Shown here piece after piece: positions 7,538 to 15,747 of a DNA stretch of 64,000 bases (position 1 is its first letter; every line of letters begins with the position of its first letter). Location: positions 1,364,001 to 1,428,000 of the forward strand of contig JAUZVC010000001.1 in NCBI GenBank assembly GCA_031844405.1, in the 5' to 3' direction. The DNA is from Knoellia sp031844405 (GTDB lineage: Bacteria; Actinomycetota; Actinomycetes; Actinomycetales; Dermatophilaceae). The notes under the pieces were generated by a model. The model worked only from the letters and a program-made list of their open reading frames with translations. It made no database searches and had not been told where the DNA came from. The position numbers and the translations under genes were made by a program.

Positions 7538-9463
7538 ATGTATTCCAGCACGTCGAGCCCAAAGAAGCGCTCGTCGCGGTCGCGCCGCTTCGCGACCGTC
7601 CTGATCTCCGTCGTCGCCCTCGTCGTCGGCTTCTTCCTGCCACAGGCCTTCGCGGCCGATGGTCCCTACACGATCGACGGCAACGTCCCAGATGCCGGGA
7701 CCACCTTCCTCGAGGACCCCGAGGGCAATGTCAAGGAGCTCGGGCCGCTCAACTCCAACACGACGAAGATCGGCGTCATCCACGCCGATGCCCTGCCGAC
7801 CCTCGGGCTCACCAACCCCAACGGACAGGTCGACCTGCGCGGCGCCTGGCTGGACACCGAACGTGAGGCCGGCAAGGACTGGCTCTACTTCGGCTGGGAG
7901 CGCGACGCCAACAGCGGCAGTGGCTTCATCGCATACGAGTTCATGCAGGAGAAGCCGCCGGTTGCCTGCGCCTACGAGACCGCGTCGCAGGACGCCCTCA
8001 TCGCCAACTGCAACCCGTGGGACAACCGCAAGGCCGGCGACTTCATGATCCTGTGGGACCAGCAGGGTGGCAGCCTCGACCTGTTCCTGCGCACGTGGAC
8101 GGGCACTGGGGACACCCTGACGCTCGGTGCGCCGCAGCAGCTCAACGCGACCGTCTCGCAGGCGGCCTACAGTGCGGACGGCTTCTTCGGTGAGGCCGCG
8201 GTCAACCTCACCGACACGGTCTTCGGCGGAAGCACCGCGTGCCGCGTGTTCGCCAACACCATCCCCAGCACGGTCACCGGCAACTCCGACACCGCCGACT
8301 ACAAGGACACCATCCTGCGCACGGCTCCGCCGATCACCAACTGCAGCTCGGCGACCGTGACCACGCCCAAGGACGGCAGTGGCGCCAGCATCCCCGCAGG
8401 TGGGCTGTCCATCGGCACCGGCGTCGTCGCGGTCCGTGACTCGGCCGTCGTCAGCGTCACGGGCGGCACCGCCACACCGGCTGGGTCGGTCTCCTTCCGG
8501 CTGTGCAAGGTCGACGCACCCGCACTCTGCAGCCCGACGACCGGCACGGCAGTGGGCTCGACCAACCTCACGGGGACGAGCTACCCGGTGACGCTGCTGT
8601 CGCCGACGGCCTACGTCACCTCGGCAGGCAGGTACTGCTGGAGCGCGACGTTCAGTGGTGACACCGAGAGCGGCATCCCGAGCTCGAGCGACTCCAGCGC
8701 GACGGAATGCTTCGTCGTCAACCCCGTGACGCCGACTCTCAGCACCTCGGCCGGACCTGACGTCTTCCTCGGCAACAGTGTCTCCGACCAGGCCACCCTG
8801 AGCGGTCTGGCGACGCAGCCTGCCAACCCGGTCATCAACCTGACCGGCACCGGCGGCGCTGCCGCGGGTGGGTCCATCGTGTTCAAGCTCTACGGTCCGA
8901 GCACCTCGGGTTGTGGGTCACTGGCCTACACCTCGGCAGCCGTCACGGTCAGCGGCAACGGCACCTACAACAGCCCCGCGCCGCAGTTCGTCCCGACGCT
9001 CGACGGCACCTACCACTGGGTGGCGGAGTACAGCGGGAACCTGCCGAACAACAACCCGACCAGCCACAACACGGCGTGCACGGACTCCAACGAGGACGTC
9101 ATCGTCAACACCGTGGCGTCCTCGCTCACGAGTGCCCAGACCTGGGTGCCGAGTGACTCCGTGACCGTCTCGGCCCCGGCCGGTGGCAACCTCTTGGGAA
9201 CCGTGTCCTTTGAGTTCTTCACGAACGGCACGTGCGAGGGGACGCCGGCTTACGCCCCCGAAGGCGTGGCCGTGTCCGGTGCATCGCCGCAGACGGTGAC
9301 GTCCGGCAACGCGCCGGCGCAGACCGTCAGCGGGTCGTTCTCGTGGCGGGTCAGCTACGACAGTGACAACGGCGCCCAGCGCGACATCCCCGCCAGCTGC
9401 CACGAGACGTCGGCACTGACAGTCACCAACGGCGACACCGTCAGCAGTCCTCCTCTGCCGTAG
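7538..9463 (+). CDS. Secreted protein with Ig-like repeats
   Basis: The product has about 641 residues. A Lys/Arg-rich N-terminus (SSPKKRSSRSRR) precedes a hydrophobic stretch (FATVLISVVALVVGFFLPQ) and a likely signal peptidase site after AFA at about residue 39. Residues 40-260 form an N-terminal module with Trp and Cys (WLYFGWERD, NCNPWDNRKAGDF). About three Ig-like beta repeats follow, each with a GSVSFRL / GSIVFKLYG / GTVSFEFF strand and a later W-x-A/V-x-Y/F strand. There is no sortase motif and no C-terminal membrane segment, so it is probably released or held non-covalently. ATG 7538 has GAGGAA just before it; ATG 7526 is an alternative. The function is unknown, perhaps surface adhesion. 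Confidence 0.8.
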   Translation: MYSSTSSPKKRSSRSRRFATVLISVVALVVGFFLPQAFAADGPYTIDGNVPDAGTTFLEDPEGNVKELGPLNSNTTKIGVIHADALPTLGLTNPNGQVDLRGAWLDTEREAGKDWLYFGWERDANSGSGFIAYEFMQEKPPVACAYETASQDALIANCNPWDNRKAGDFMILWDQQGGSLDLFLRTWTGTGDTLTLGAPQQLNATVSQAAYSADGFFGEAAVNLTDTVFGGSTACRVFANTIPSTVTGNSDTADYKDTILRTAPPITNCSSATVTTPKDGSGASIPAGGLSIGTGVVAVRDSAVVSVTGGTATPAGSVSFRLCKVDAPALCSPTTGTAVGSTNLTGTSYPVTLLSPTAYVTSAGRYCWSATFSGDTESGIPSSSDSSATECFVVNPVTPTLSTSAGPDVFLGNSVSDQATLSGLATQPANPVINLTGTGGAAAGGSIVFKLYGPSTSGCGSLAYTSAAVTVSGNGTYNSPAPQFVPTLDGTYHWVAEYSGNLPNNNPTSHNTACTDSNEDVIVNTVASSLTSAQTWVPSDSVTVSAPAGGNLLGTVSFEFFTNGTCEGTPAYAPEGVAVSGASPQTVTSGNAPAQTVSGSFSWRVSYDSDNGAQRDIPASCHETSALTVTNGDTVSSPPLP

Positions 9464-9557
9464 CAGCGGCTGACTGACTCGGTCCCACCATCGGCCGGGT
9501 CGGGGCTCCCTCCCCTCTGGGAGCTCCGGCTCGGTCCACCGAAGTCCTCCGAACCGG

Positions 9558-9592
9558 CGAGGCCGGCGCTACTCCTCAGGGCGCCGGCCTCG
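9558..9592. terminator. Bidirectional hairpin terminator
   Basis: CGAGGCCGGCGC (9558-9569) and GCGCCGGCCTCG (9581-9592) are perfect complements around an 11-nt loop. The hairpin lies between the convergent Ig-like protein gene and a small membrane protein gene. Confidence 0.8.
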
Positions 9593-9634
9593 TCAGCGTG
9601 CGAGCGCCGGGCAGGGCGGGACGCGCCGGCAGGG

Positions 9635-9826
9635 TCAGCTCGGGTGCCCCTCGGACTCGGCCTGCTCCGCTTCTTCGGCAGCCGCAGCCGCAGCGGCCTC
9701 CGCCTCCTGCGCGGCCTTGGCGTGCCGCCGGTCGAGCAGGAACTTGCCCAGCCCTCCGGCGACGACGACGGCGACCGTCCCCGACATGATCCAGGCGAAC
9801 GCGGACGGTTCGTCCGAGCGGTCCAT
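9635..9826 (-). CDS. Small membrane protein, Ala/Glu-rich tail
   Basis: A 63-residue protein with one membrane segment (AFAWIMSGTVAVVVAGGLGKFLL) and a hydrophilic Ala/Glu-rich tail likely to form a helix (AAQEAEAAAAAAAEEAEQ). The ATG at 9826 is preceded by GAGGAG at the right distance, which supports this start over the longer frame. It sits 47 nt downstream of the MerR regulator gene on the same strand and may be co-transcribed. I do not recognise a family; it may be a small envelope-associated protein. Confidence 0.6.
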   Translation of the reverse strand: MDRSDEPSAFAWIMSGTVAVVVAGGLGKFLLDRRHAKAAQEAEAAAAAAAEEAEQAESEGHPS

Positions 9827-9873
9827 GGTGCTCTCCTCGTGGTGGTGGGGTCCGTGCGTAGGTCCGGACGACC

Positions 9874-10272
9874 TCAGCTCGGGATCCTCGACAGGTCCTC
9901 GCGGCAACGCTCCTCGAAGCGGGCGAGCTCGGTCAAGGCGTCGTCCAGGTCGCGTCGTCGCTGCTCGAGGTCCGCGCGCCGCTCGTCGATCTGGCCGAGG
10001 ACGTACTCGAGCTGGCTGCGCCGGCCGCGGGGCGCGTCGTAGAGGTCGATGATCGTGCGGATCTCGTCGAGCGGGAAGCCGAGCCGCTTGCCGCGCAGGA
10101 TGAGCCCGAGCCGGGTGCGGTCACGGCGGCGGTAGACGCGTGTCGTCCCGCGCCGCTCCGGCGTGATGAGCCCGAGCTCCTCGTAGTGCCGGACGGTGCG
10201 GTGGGTCACGCCGAACTCCTCGGCGACCTCACGGATCGTCCAGGTCTGCTCGTCGTCGGCGCGGCTTGCCAT
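9874..10272 (-). CDS. MerR family transcriptional regulator
   Basis: A 132-residue regulator with the MerR winged helix at the N-terminus (TIREVAEEFGVTHRTVRHYEELGLITPERRG, then RVYRRRDRTRLGLILRGKRLGFPLDEI), followed by a long coiled coil (about residues 85-125). There is no Cys-rich metal site, so an organic effector is likely. The gene diverges from an acyl-CoA dehydrogenase gene across 66 nt that contains a 16-bp perfect palindrome. MerR-type regulators of this layout, such as LiuR, control branched-chain amino acid or acyl-CoA degradation genes, which fits the neighbours. The effector is probably an acyl-CoA, but this is inference. Confidence 0.88.
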   Translation of the reverse strand: MASRADDEQTWTIREVAEEFGVTHRTVRHYEELGLITPERRGTTRVYRRRDRTRLGLILRGKRLGFPLDEIRTIIDLYDAPRGRRSQLEYVLGQIDERRADLEQRRRDLDDALTELARFEERCREDLSRIPS

Positions 10273-10290
10273 GGACGCACATGCTGCTTT

Positions 10291-10306
10291 ACGTTGACGT
10301 CAACGT
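10291..10306. promoter_or_regulatory. Palindromic operator for the MerR regulator
   Basis: ACGTTGACGTCAACGT is a perfect 16-bp palindrome in the 66-nt gap between the divergent MerR gene and the acyl-CoA dehydrogenase gene. Its core TTGACG could double as a -35 box. As I recall them, LiuR-type operators also contain ACGT half-sites. It probably controls both genes. Confidence 0.65.
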
Positions 10307-10338
10307 CAAGACCTGACGCGCGCCACGAGAGGACACCG

Positions 10339-11529
10339 ATGTTCGAGCTCAGCCAGGACCACGAGGACTTCCGCAAGGTCGTGCGCGACTTCGCCGAGCG
10401 CGAGGTCGAGCCGCACGTCGCCCAGTGGGACCGCGACTCGCACTTCCCGACCGACCTCGTGCCCAAGATGGGTGACCTCGGCCTCTTCGGGCTCGTCGTC
10501 CCCGAGGAGCTCGGCGGCAGCCTCGACCCCGAGGAGGGCGGTGCCTTCACCAGCCTCTGCGTCGCCATCGAGGAGCTCGGCCGCGTCGACCAGTCGATCG
10601 GCATCACGCTCAGCGCCGGGGTGGGCCTCGGCATCAACCCGATCCTCAGCTACGGCACCGACGAGCAGAAGCAGCAGTGGCTGCCCGACCTCGTCGCCGG
10701 CCGCGCGCTCGCGGGCTTCGGCCTCACCGAGCCCGACGCCGGGTCGGACGCCGGCGCCACCCGCACCAAGGCCGTCCGCGACGGCGACGAGTGGGTGGTC
10801 GACGGCGCCAAGGCGTTCATCACGAACTCCGGCACCGACATCACCTCGGTCGTCACCGTCACGGCGCGCACCGGCACCGACGACAAGGGCCGTCCCGAGA
10901 TCAGCGCGATCATGATCCCCTCTGGCACACCGGGATTCACCGTCGAGGAGCCCTACCACAAGCTCGGCTGGCACATCTCGGACACACACGGCCTCAGCTT
11001 CGCCGGGGCCCGCGTCCCGGCGGCCAACCTCCTCGGCGAGCAGGGGAGCGGCTTCAAGCAGTTCCTCAAGACCCTCGACGACGGGCGCATCGCCATCTCC
11101 GCCCTCGCGCTGGGACTCATCGAGCGCATGCTCGCCGAGAGCACGGCATACGCGTCGTCGCGCACGGCGTTCGGCAAGCCGATCGCGGTCAACCAGGGCA
11201 TCTCGTTCCAGCTCGCCGACCTCGCCGTTATGGCCGAGACGAGCCGCGTGCTCACCTACAAGGCCGCCTGGCTCAAGGACGAGCACGACGCCGGTCGCCG
11301 CTCGGTCGCCGAGGTCAAGAAGGCCGCGGCGATCGCCAAGCTCTACACGAGCGAGGCGGCCGTCTCCGCGACCCGGATCGCGACGCAGGTCTTCGGTGGC
11401 AACGGCTTCATGGAGGAGTACCCCGTCGCCCGGTTCTACCGCGACGCCAAGATCCTCGAGATCGGCGAGGGCACGAGCGAGGTGCAGCGCATGGTCATCG
11501 CGCGCCACCTCGGTCTCCCGACCGCCTGA
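10339..11529 (+). CDS. Acyl-CoA dehydrogenase
   Basis: A flavoprotein of 396 residues, the usual length. The family marks are GFGLTEPDAGSD (FAD and substrate loop), FITNSGTD, a QVFGGNGFMEEYPVARFYRDAKI segment and the C-terminal GEGTSEVQRM, whose Glu sits where short- and medium-chain enzymes place the catalytic base. It should remove two hydrogens from an acyl-CoA and pass electrons to ETF. ATG 10339 is preceded by GAGAGGA. It is followed after 28 nt by a carboxyltransferase gene and controlled, I infer, by the divergent MerR gene. A branched-chain substrate (isovaleryl- or isobutyryl-CoA like) is plausible from context. Confidence 0.93.
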   Translation: MFELSQDHEDFRKVVRDFAEREVEPHVAQWDRDSHFPTDLVPKMGDLGLFGLVVPEELGGSLDPEEGGAFTSLCVAIEELGRVDQSIGITLSAGVGLGINPILSYGTDEQKQQWLPDLVAGRALAGFGLTEPDAGSDAGATRTKAVRDGDEWVVDGAKAFITNSGTDITSVVTVTARTGTDDKGRPEISAIMIPSGTPGFTVEEPYHKLGWHISDTHGLSFAGARVPAANLLGEQGSGFKQFLKTLDDGRIAISALALGLIERMLAESTAYASSRTAFGKPIAVNQGISFQLADLAVMAETSRVLTYKAAWLKDEHDAGRRSVAEVKKAAAIAKLYTSEAAVSATRIATQVFGGNGFMEEYPVARFYRDAKILEIGEGTSEVQRMVIARHLGLPTA

Positions 11530-11557
11530 TCGTCCGCCCGACTGAAAGAGTGAGGGT

Positions 11558-13135
11558 ATGCCGGTGAGCGAGTCCTCGAACCCGTCCAGCGACCCTCGGG
11601 TCGCCGACGTCCGCGCCCGTCTCGAGGCCGCCCACACGGCCTCCGCGAGCGCCCCCGAGAAGGCCGCCGCGAAGCTGGCCTCGCAGGGCAAGCTCTATGT
11701 CCGCGACCGGATCGCGCTCCTCGTCGACGAGGGCTCGTTCGTCGAGGACGGCCGCTACGCCAACGCGCTCGCGTCAGGCCTGCCGGCCGACGGCGTCGTC
11801 ACCGGACGCGGCACGGTCGACGGCCGGCCGGTGGTCGTCATCGCCAACGACCCGACCGTCAAGGCCGGCTCGTGGGGCTCGCGCACCGTCGAGAAGATCG
11901 TGCGGGCGACCGAGATGGCGCTGCGCGAGGAGCTTCCCGTCTTCTGGTTCGTCGACTCCGCCGGTGCCCGCATCACCGACCAGGTCGAGATGTTCCCCGG
12001 GCGCCGCGGCGCGGGCCGGATCTTCCACAACCAGGTCGCGCTCTCGGGCAAGGTCCCGCAGATCTGCTGCCTCTTCGGCCCGTCAGCGGCCGGCGGCGCC
12101 TACATCCCGAGCTTCACCGACCTGCTCATCATGGTCGAGGGCAACGCGTCGATGTACCTCGGCAGCCCCCGCATGGCCGAGATGGTCGTCGGCGAGAAGG
12201 TCTCGCTCGAGGAGATGGGCGGCGCGCGCATGCACTGCACCGTCTCGGGCGTCGGCGACATCCTCGCCTCCGACGACGCGGAGGCCATCGAGCTCGCCCG
12301 CCTCTACTTCTCCTACATGCCGCAGAACTGGCGCTCACCCCTGCCCTCGTATGCCGTGGAGCAGCCGAGCGCGCCCCTCACCCGCGCGTCGGTCCCGGAG
12401 CGCGAGAGCCAGCCCTTCGACGTCCACGAGGTCATCGACGGCCTCGTCGACGACGACAGCTTCTTCGAGATCAAGCCGCTCTTCGCTGCCGAGCTCGTCG
12501 TCGGGCTCGGCCGCATCGACGGCGAGACCGTCGGAATCCTCGCCAACAACTCGATGGTCAAGGGCGGGGTCCTCTTCACCGACAGCGCCGACAAGGCCGC
12601 CCGGTTCATCTGGCTCTGTGACGCCTACTCGATCCCGCTCGTCTACCTCGCCGACGTCCCCGGCTTCATGATCGGCTCCGAGGTGGAGCGGGGCGGCATC
12701 ATCCGGCACGGCGCCAAGATGGTCTCGGCCGTGTCGTCGGCGACGGTGCCGCAGTTCTGCGTCGTCGTCCGCAAGGCCTACGGCGCGGGGCTCTATGCCA
12801 TGGGTGGTCCCGGCTTCGGTCCCGACGCCACGCTCGCCCTGCCGACCGCCCGCATCGCCGTCATGGGGCCCGAGGCCGCGGTCAACGCTGTCTACGCCAA
12901 CAAGATCGCCGAGGTCGAGGCGGCGGAGGGGCCGGAGGCGCGCGACGCCTTCGTCGCCGCCCGCCGGGCCGAGTACGAGGAGGACGTCGACCTCGAGCGC
13001 CTTGCCGCCGACCTCGTCATCGACCACGTCGTCGAGCCCGAGGACCTGCGGGACGAGCTCGTCCGCCGGCTGCGCTACGCCGCCCACCGCGACCGCCACT
13101 TCGCGACGAAGAGGCGCGGCATCCCTCCGGTGTGA
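11558..13135 (+). CDS. Acyl-CoA carboxylase beta (carboxyltransferase) subunit
   Basis: A 525-residue carboxyltransferase with the two crotonase-like halves seen in PccB, MccB and AccD proteins. Oxyanion-loop segments are visible as FGPSAAGGAYIPS in the first half and KAYGAGLYAMGGPG in the second. It transfers carboxylate from carboxybiotin to an acyl-CoA. Its position behind an acyl-CoA dehydrogenase and a MerR operator argues for a methylcrotonyl- or propionyl-type role in amino acid degradation. No biotin-carrying alpha subunit is adjacent, so it must use one encoded elsewhere. The start codon is embedded in a GTATGCCG word (11556-11563). It differs clearly from the second carboxyltransferase at 21870. 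Confidence 0.92.
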   Translation: MPVSESSNPSSDPRVADVRARLEAAHTASASAPEKAAAKLASQGKLYVRDRIALLVDEGSFVEDGRYANALASGLPADGVVTGRGTVDGRPVVVIANDPTVKAGSWGSRTVEKIVRATEMALREELPVFWFVDSAGARITDQVEMFPGRRGAGRIFHNQVALSGKVPQICCLFGPSAAGGAYIPSFTDLLIMVEGNASMYLGSPRMAEMVVGEKVSLEEMGGARMHCTVSGVGDILASDDAEAIELARLYFSYMPQNWRSPLPSYAVEQPSAPLTRASVPERESQPFDVHEVIDGLVDDDSFFEIKPLFAAELVVGLGRIDGETVGILANNSMVKGGVLFTDSADKAARFIWLCDAYSIPLVYLADVPGFMIGSEVERGGIIRHGAKMVSAVSSATVPQFCVVVRKAYGAGLYAMGGPGFGPDATLALPTARIAVMGPEAAVNAVYANKIAEVEAAEGPEARDAFVAARRAEYEEDVDLERLAADLVIDHVVEPEDLRDELVRRLRYAAHRDRHFATKRRGIPPV

Positions 13136-13274
13136 CGCCGGGGTGAGGCGTGTGTGAGCCGTCCCACGTCGTCGGAATCGCCGGGTCCCGAGCCCCATCT
13201 TCATGGTTTCCGTCGGTAACTTGGCAGGGGTCAGGCCTCACGGTCGAGGCTGATCCCAGCGAAAGGTTCCCCTG

Positions 13275-14339
13275 ATGCGCGCACCTCGCCGCACCACTGC
13301 CCTCGTCGGCGCCGTCGGTCTCGCCGCCGTCGTCGCGACCGCCGCTCCTGCCGGCGCGGCCACCAACGACCCGCTGCGCTCCAAGCAGTGGGGCCTCACC
13401 CAGGTCCGTGCCGAGCAGGCGTGGCCGACCTCCCGCGGAGCCGGCGCGACGATCGCCGTCGTCGACACCGGCGTCGACCTCTCTCACCCCGACCTCGCGG
13501 CCAAGCTCGTGCCCGGCGCGACCTTCGTCGACTGCGGTGCGAAGGTCACGGTCTGCAGCGACGGCAACTGGAAGGGCACCGACGGGGTCGGCCAGGACGT
13601 CGACTCGCACGGCACCCACGTCTCCGGCATCGCCGCCGCGATCACCGGCAACGGCACGGGCGTCGCCGGCGTGGCCCCCGACGCGAAGATCATGCCGATC
13701 AAGGTCCTCGAGGACGGCTCGGGCACGACCACCGACATCGCCAATGGCATCCGCTGGGCGGCCGACCACGGCGCCGACGTCATCAACCTCTCGCTCGGCT
13801 CGCTCCCGGGCACGCAGGTGCTCTCGATCGCCGGTCTCGACACCGACGTCGAGGACGCCATCGACTACGCGCGCACCAAGGGCGCGGTCTCGGTGATCGC
13901 CGCCGGCAACACCTCGACGATCGCCTGCACGAGCCCCGGATTCTCGAGCACCGGCATCTGCGTCGGCTCGACCGACAAGAACGAGCTGCGCTCGGCCTTC
14001 TCGGAGCTCCCGATCAAGCCCGACCTCAAGGTCGTGTCGGCCCCCGGCGGCTTCGCCTTCGGCGCCTGCGACGACGACGTGTGGTCCACCGTCCCGACCG
14101 AGGCCACGAGCAGCTGCGGTGCCGCCGGCTACGACGCCTTCGCCGGCACCTCGATGGCGACGCCGCACGTCGCCGGTGTCGCCGCGCTCCTGCTCGCGCA
14201 GGGGCGCACGGTCGACCAGACCGAGCAGGCCATCCTCACGACGGCCCGCACCCCGGTCGTCGGCCTGCGCGGCCAGTTCAGCCCGCTCTACGGCTACGGC
14301 GTCGTCGACGCCCAGGCAGCCGTCGCGTCCACCCGCTGA
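13275..14339 (+). CDS. Secreted subtilisin-like serine protease (S8)
   Basis: A 354-residue protein with a signal peptide (MRAPRRTTALVGAVGLAAVV, likely cut after residue 28) and a complete catalytic triad: Asp64 (VVDTGVD), His112 (DSHGTHVSG) and Ser293 (GTSMATPHVAG). AAGN at 210-212 supplies the oxyanion Asn. Only about 30 residues separate the signal cleavage site from the catalytic Asp, so there is no I9 inhibitor pro-domain. There is also no C-terminal membrane anchor of the mycosin type. GAAAGG precedes the ATG at a good distance. It should act outside the cell; the substrate is unknown. Confidence 0.93.
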   Translation: MRAPRRTTALVGAVGLAAVVATAAPAGAATNDPLRSKQWGLTQVRAEQAWPTSRGAGATIAVVDTGVDLSHPDLAAKLVPGATFVDCGAKVTVCSDGNWKGTDGVGQDVDSHGTHVSGIAAAITGNGTGVAGVAPDAKIMPIKVLEDGSGTTTDIANGIRWAADHGADVINLSLGSLPGTQVLSIAGLDTDVEDAIDYARTKGAVSVIAAGNTSTIACTSPGFSSTGICVGSTDKNELRSAFSELPIKPDLKVVSAPGGFAFGACDDDVWSTVPTEATSSCGAAGYDAFAGTSMATPHVAGVAALLLAQGRTVDQTEQAILTTARTPVVGLRGQFSPLYGYGVVDAQAAVASTR

Positions 14340-14348
14340 CCACGCCTC

Positions 14349-14385
14349 GGTATGCCGTGGCGCACCTCGTGCGCCACGGCATACC
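14349..14385. terminator. 17-bp hairpin built from two GTATGCCG words
   Basis: GGTATGCCGTGGCGCAC (14349-14365) and GTGCGCCACGGCATACC (14369-14385) are perfect complements with a 3-nt loop. It lies between the convergent subtilase and maf genes and probably ends both transcripts. The outer arm sequence is shared with the palindromes at 19096 and 32253, but the inner arm differs. Confidence 0.85.
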
Positions 14386-14405
14386 TGCGTCGTGGCTCGC
14401 TCCGG

Positions 14406-15074
14406 TCAGTCGGTGCGCAGGTCCCGCCACGCCACGCCCAGCTCCGCGAGGAGCTCGCGCAGGAGCGGGAGCGAGACGCCGACGACGTTCGAGGGGTCGC
14501 CCTCGATCGCCGTGACGTAGGGCGCGCCGAGCCCGTCGAGGGTGAAGGCGCCGGCGACGCGCAGCGGCTCGCCGGTCGCGACGTAGGCGGCGATCTCGTC
14601 GTCCTCGAGGTCGGCGAAGTGCACGGTGGTCGACGCAGTGGCGCCGAGGCTGCCGCGGGTGCCGCCGTCGTCGGGGCTCCGGTCGTCGACGACCCAGTGC
14701 CCGGTGTGGAGCACGCCGGACCGGCCGCGCATCCGGCGCCACCGCTCGGTCGCCTCGGCCGCGTCGGCGGGCTTGCCGTGCACCTCTCCGGCGAGCTCGA
14801 GCACCGAGTCGCAGCCGAGCACGAGGCACTCGGGCTCGTCGCCCCCACGCCGGGCGCCGGCCACGGCCTCGGCCTTGGCCCGTGCGAGGAGCAGCGCGAC
14901 ATCGGCCGGCTCGAGCGGCCCGTGGACCTTCTCGGCGGACGCGACGGCGGCGTCCTCGTCGACGTCGCTCACGTGCACGTGGGGCTCGACCCCGGCGGCG
15001 CGGAGCGTCGCGAGGCGAGCGGGCGAGGCAGAGGCGAGGACGAGGGCAGTGACGACCGGAAGGTGTGCTGACAC
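14406..15074 (-). CDS. maf: Maf-like nucleotide pyrophosphatase
   Basis: A 222-residue Maf/HAM1-superfamily protein. The N-terminal LVLASASPARLATLRAAGVEP is the family signature, followed by LVLGCDSVLELAGEVHGKP (the catalytic Asp region), VLHTGHWVV and VTAIEGDPSNVVGVSLPLL. Maf proteins hydrolyse non-canonical or modified nucleoside triphosphates and have been linked to septum control. I start at GTG 15074, which has TACGGT 7 nt before it and fits a leaderless transcript; the longer frame above it runs through the neighbouring genes. Confidence 0.92.
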   Translation of the reverse strand: MSAHLPVVTALVLASASPARLATLRAAGVEPHVHVSDVDEDAAVASAEKVHGPLEPADVALLLARAKAEAVAGARRGGDEPECLVLGCDSVLELAGEVHGKPADAAEATERWRRMRGRSGVLHTGHWVVDDRSPDDGGTRGSLGATASTTVHFADLEDDEIAAYVATGEPLRVAGAFTLDGLGAPYVTAIEGDPSNVVGVSLPLLRELLAELGVAWRDLRTD

Positions 15075-15081
15075 GTCCCAC

Positions 15082-15087
15082 ACCGTA
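15082..15087 (-). promoter_or_regulatory. Predicted -10 box for maf
   Basis: On the minus strand TACGGT ends 7 nt before the GTG at 15074. With no Shine-Dalgarno site between them, a leaderless transcript is likely. Confidence 0.45.
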
Positions 15088-15152
15088 TGGTGTTGGGCGT
15101 TTGTGTGAAGAAGACCCGCAGGGGACGACCGAACGACGAACAGGAAGTGTGC

Positions 15153-15695
15153 ATGCGACCGACGACACGACGTGACCGCACCCGTGCCCTCACGACGACC
15201 CGACGGGTCCTCGTGCTGGGGACCGCGCTGGTCCTCGTCGGGGCGGCCGCCGAGGTCCGTCAGACCCTCGAGGCCGACCGGCTGCCCGCAGCCCAGGCCG
15301 CCGCGCAGTCCTCCCCGTCGGCTGCGTCGCCGTCCGTGACGACCCCGAGTGGGCCCGAGACGTCGACGGTGGGCTCGGAGCCGACCGGCTCGTCCTCGCC
15401 GTCCCTCGACGAGACGCACGACGGCACGCCGAGCGCCTCCGCTCCGAGCGCCACCACGGCGACCCCCGACGCCAGTCGCTCGACGCCGGCCTCGCGGTCG
15501 GTGAGCCGCCCGGCACCGCCGACGACCTCGACCGGGCCCGGTGACACCGAGACGTCCGGCCCCACCAGGGGCCCGCGGTCGCCGAGGCCGACGCCCTCGT
15601 CCTCGCCCAAGCCGTCCCCGAGCGAGGACGACGACGACTCGATGCTGGGCCGGCTCTTCGACGTCTTCGGCACCGGCGGACGTTCCGCCGGCTGA
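15153..15695 (+). CDS. Membrane-anchored Ser/Thr/Pro-rich protein
   Basis: The product has about 180 residues: a basic N-terminus (RPTTRRDRTRALTTTRR), one hydrophobic segment (VLVLGTALVLVGAAA), then a long low-complexity region of Ser, Thr, Pro and Ala, an acidic EDDDDS run and a short C-terminus (GRLFDVFGTGG). It probably crosses the membrane once and exposes a disordered, perhaps glycosylated, stalk. ATG 15153 has AGGAAG a few bases upstream; an upstream ATG at 15087 overlaps the maf promoter and is less likely. I recognise no family. Confidence 0.6.
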   Translation: MRPTTRRDRTRALTTTRRVLVLGTALVLVGAAAEVRQTLEADRLPAAQAAAQSSPSAASPSVTTPSGPETSTVGSEPTGSSSPSLDETHDGTPSASAPSATTATPDASRSTPASRSVSRPAPPTTSTGPGDTETSGPTRGPRSPRPTPSSSPKPSPSEDDDDSMLGRLFDVFGTGGRSAG

Positions 15696-15747
15696 CCAAG
15701 CCATCGGCCGGAGACCTCTCGCCGCCGGCCGGACCATCCGTTGTCGG

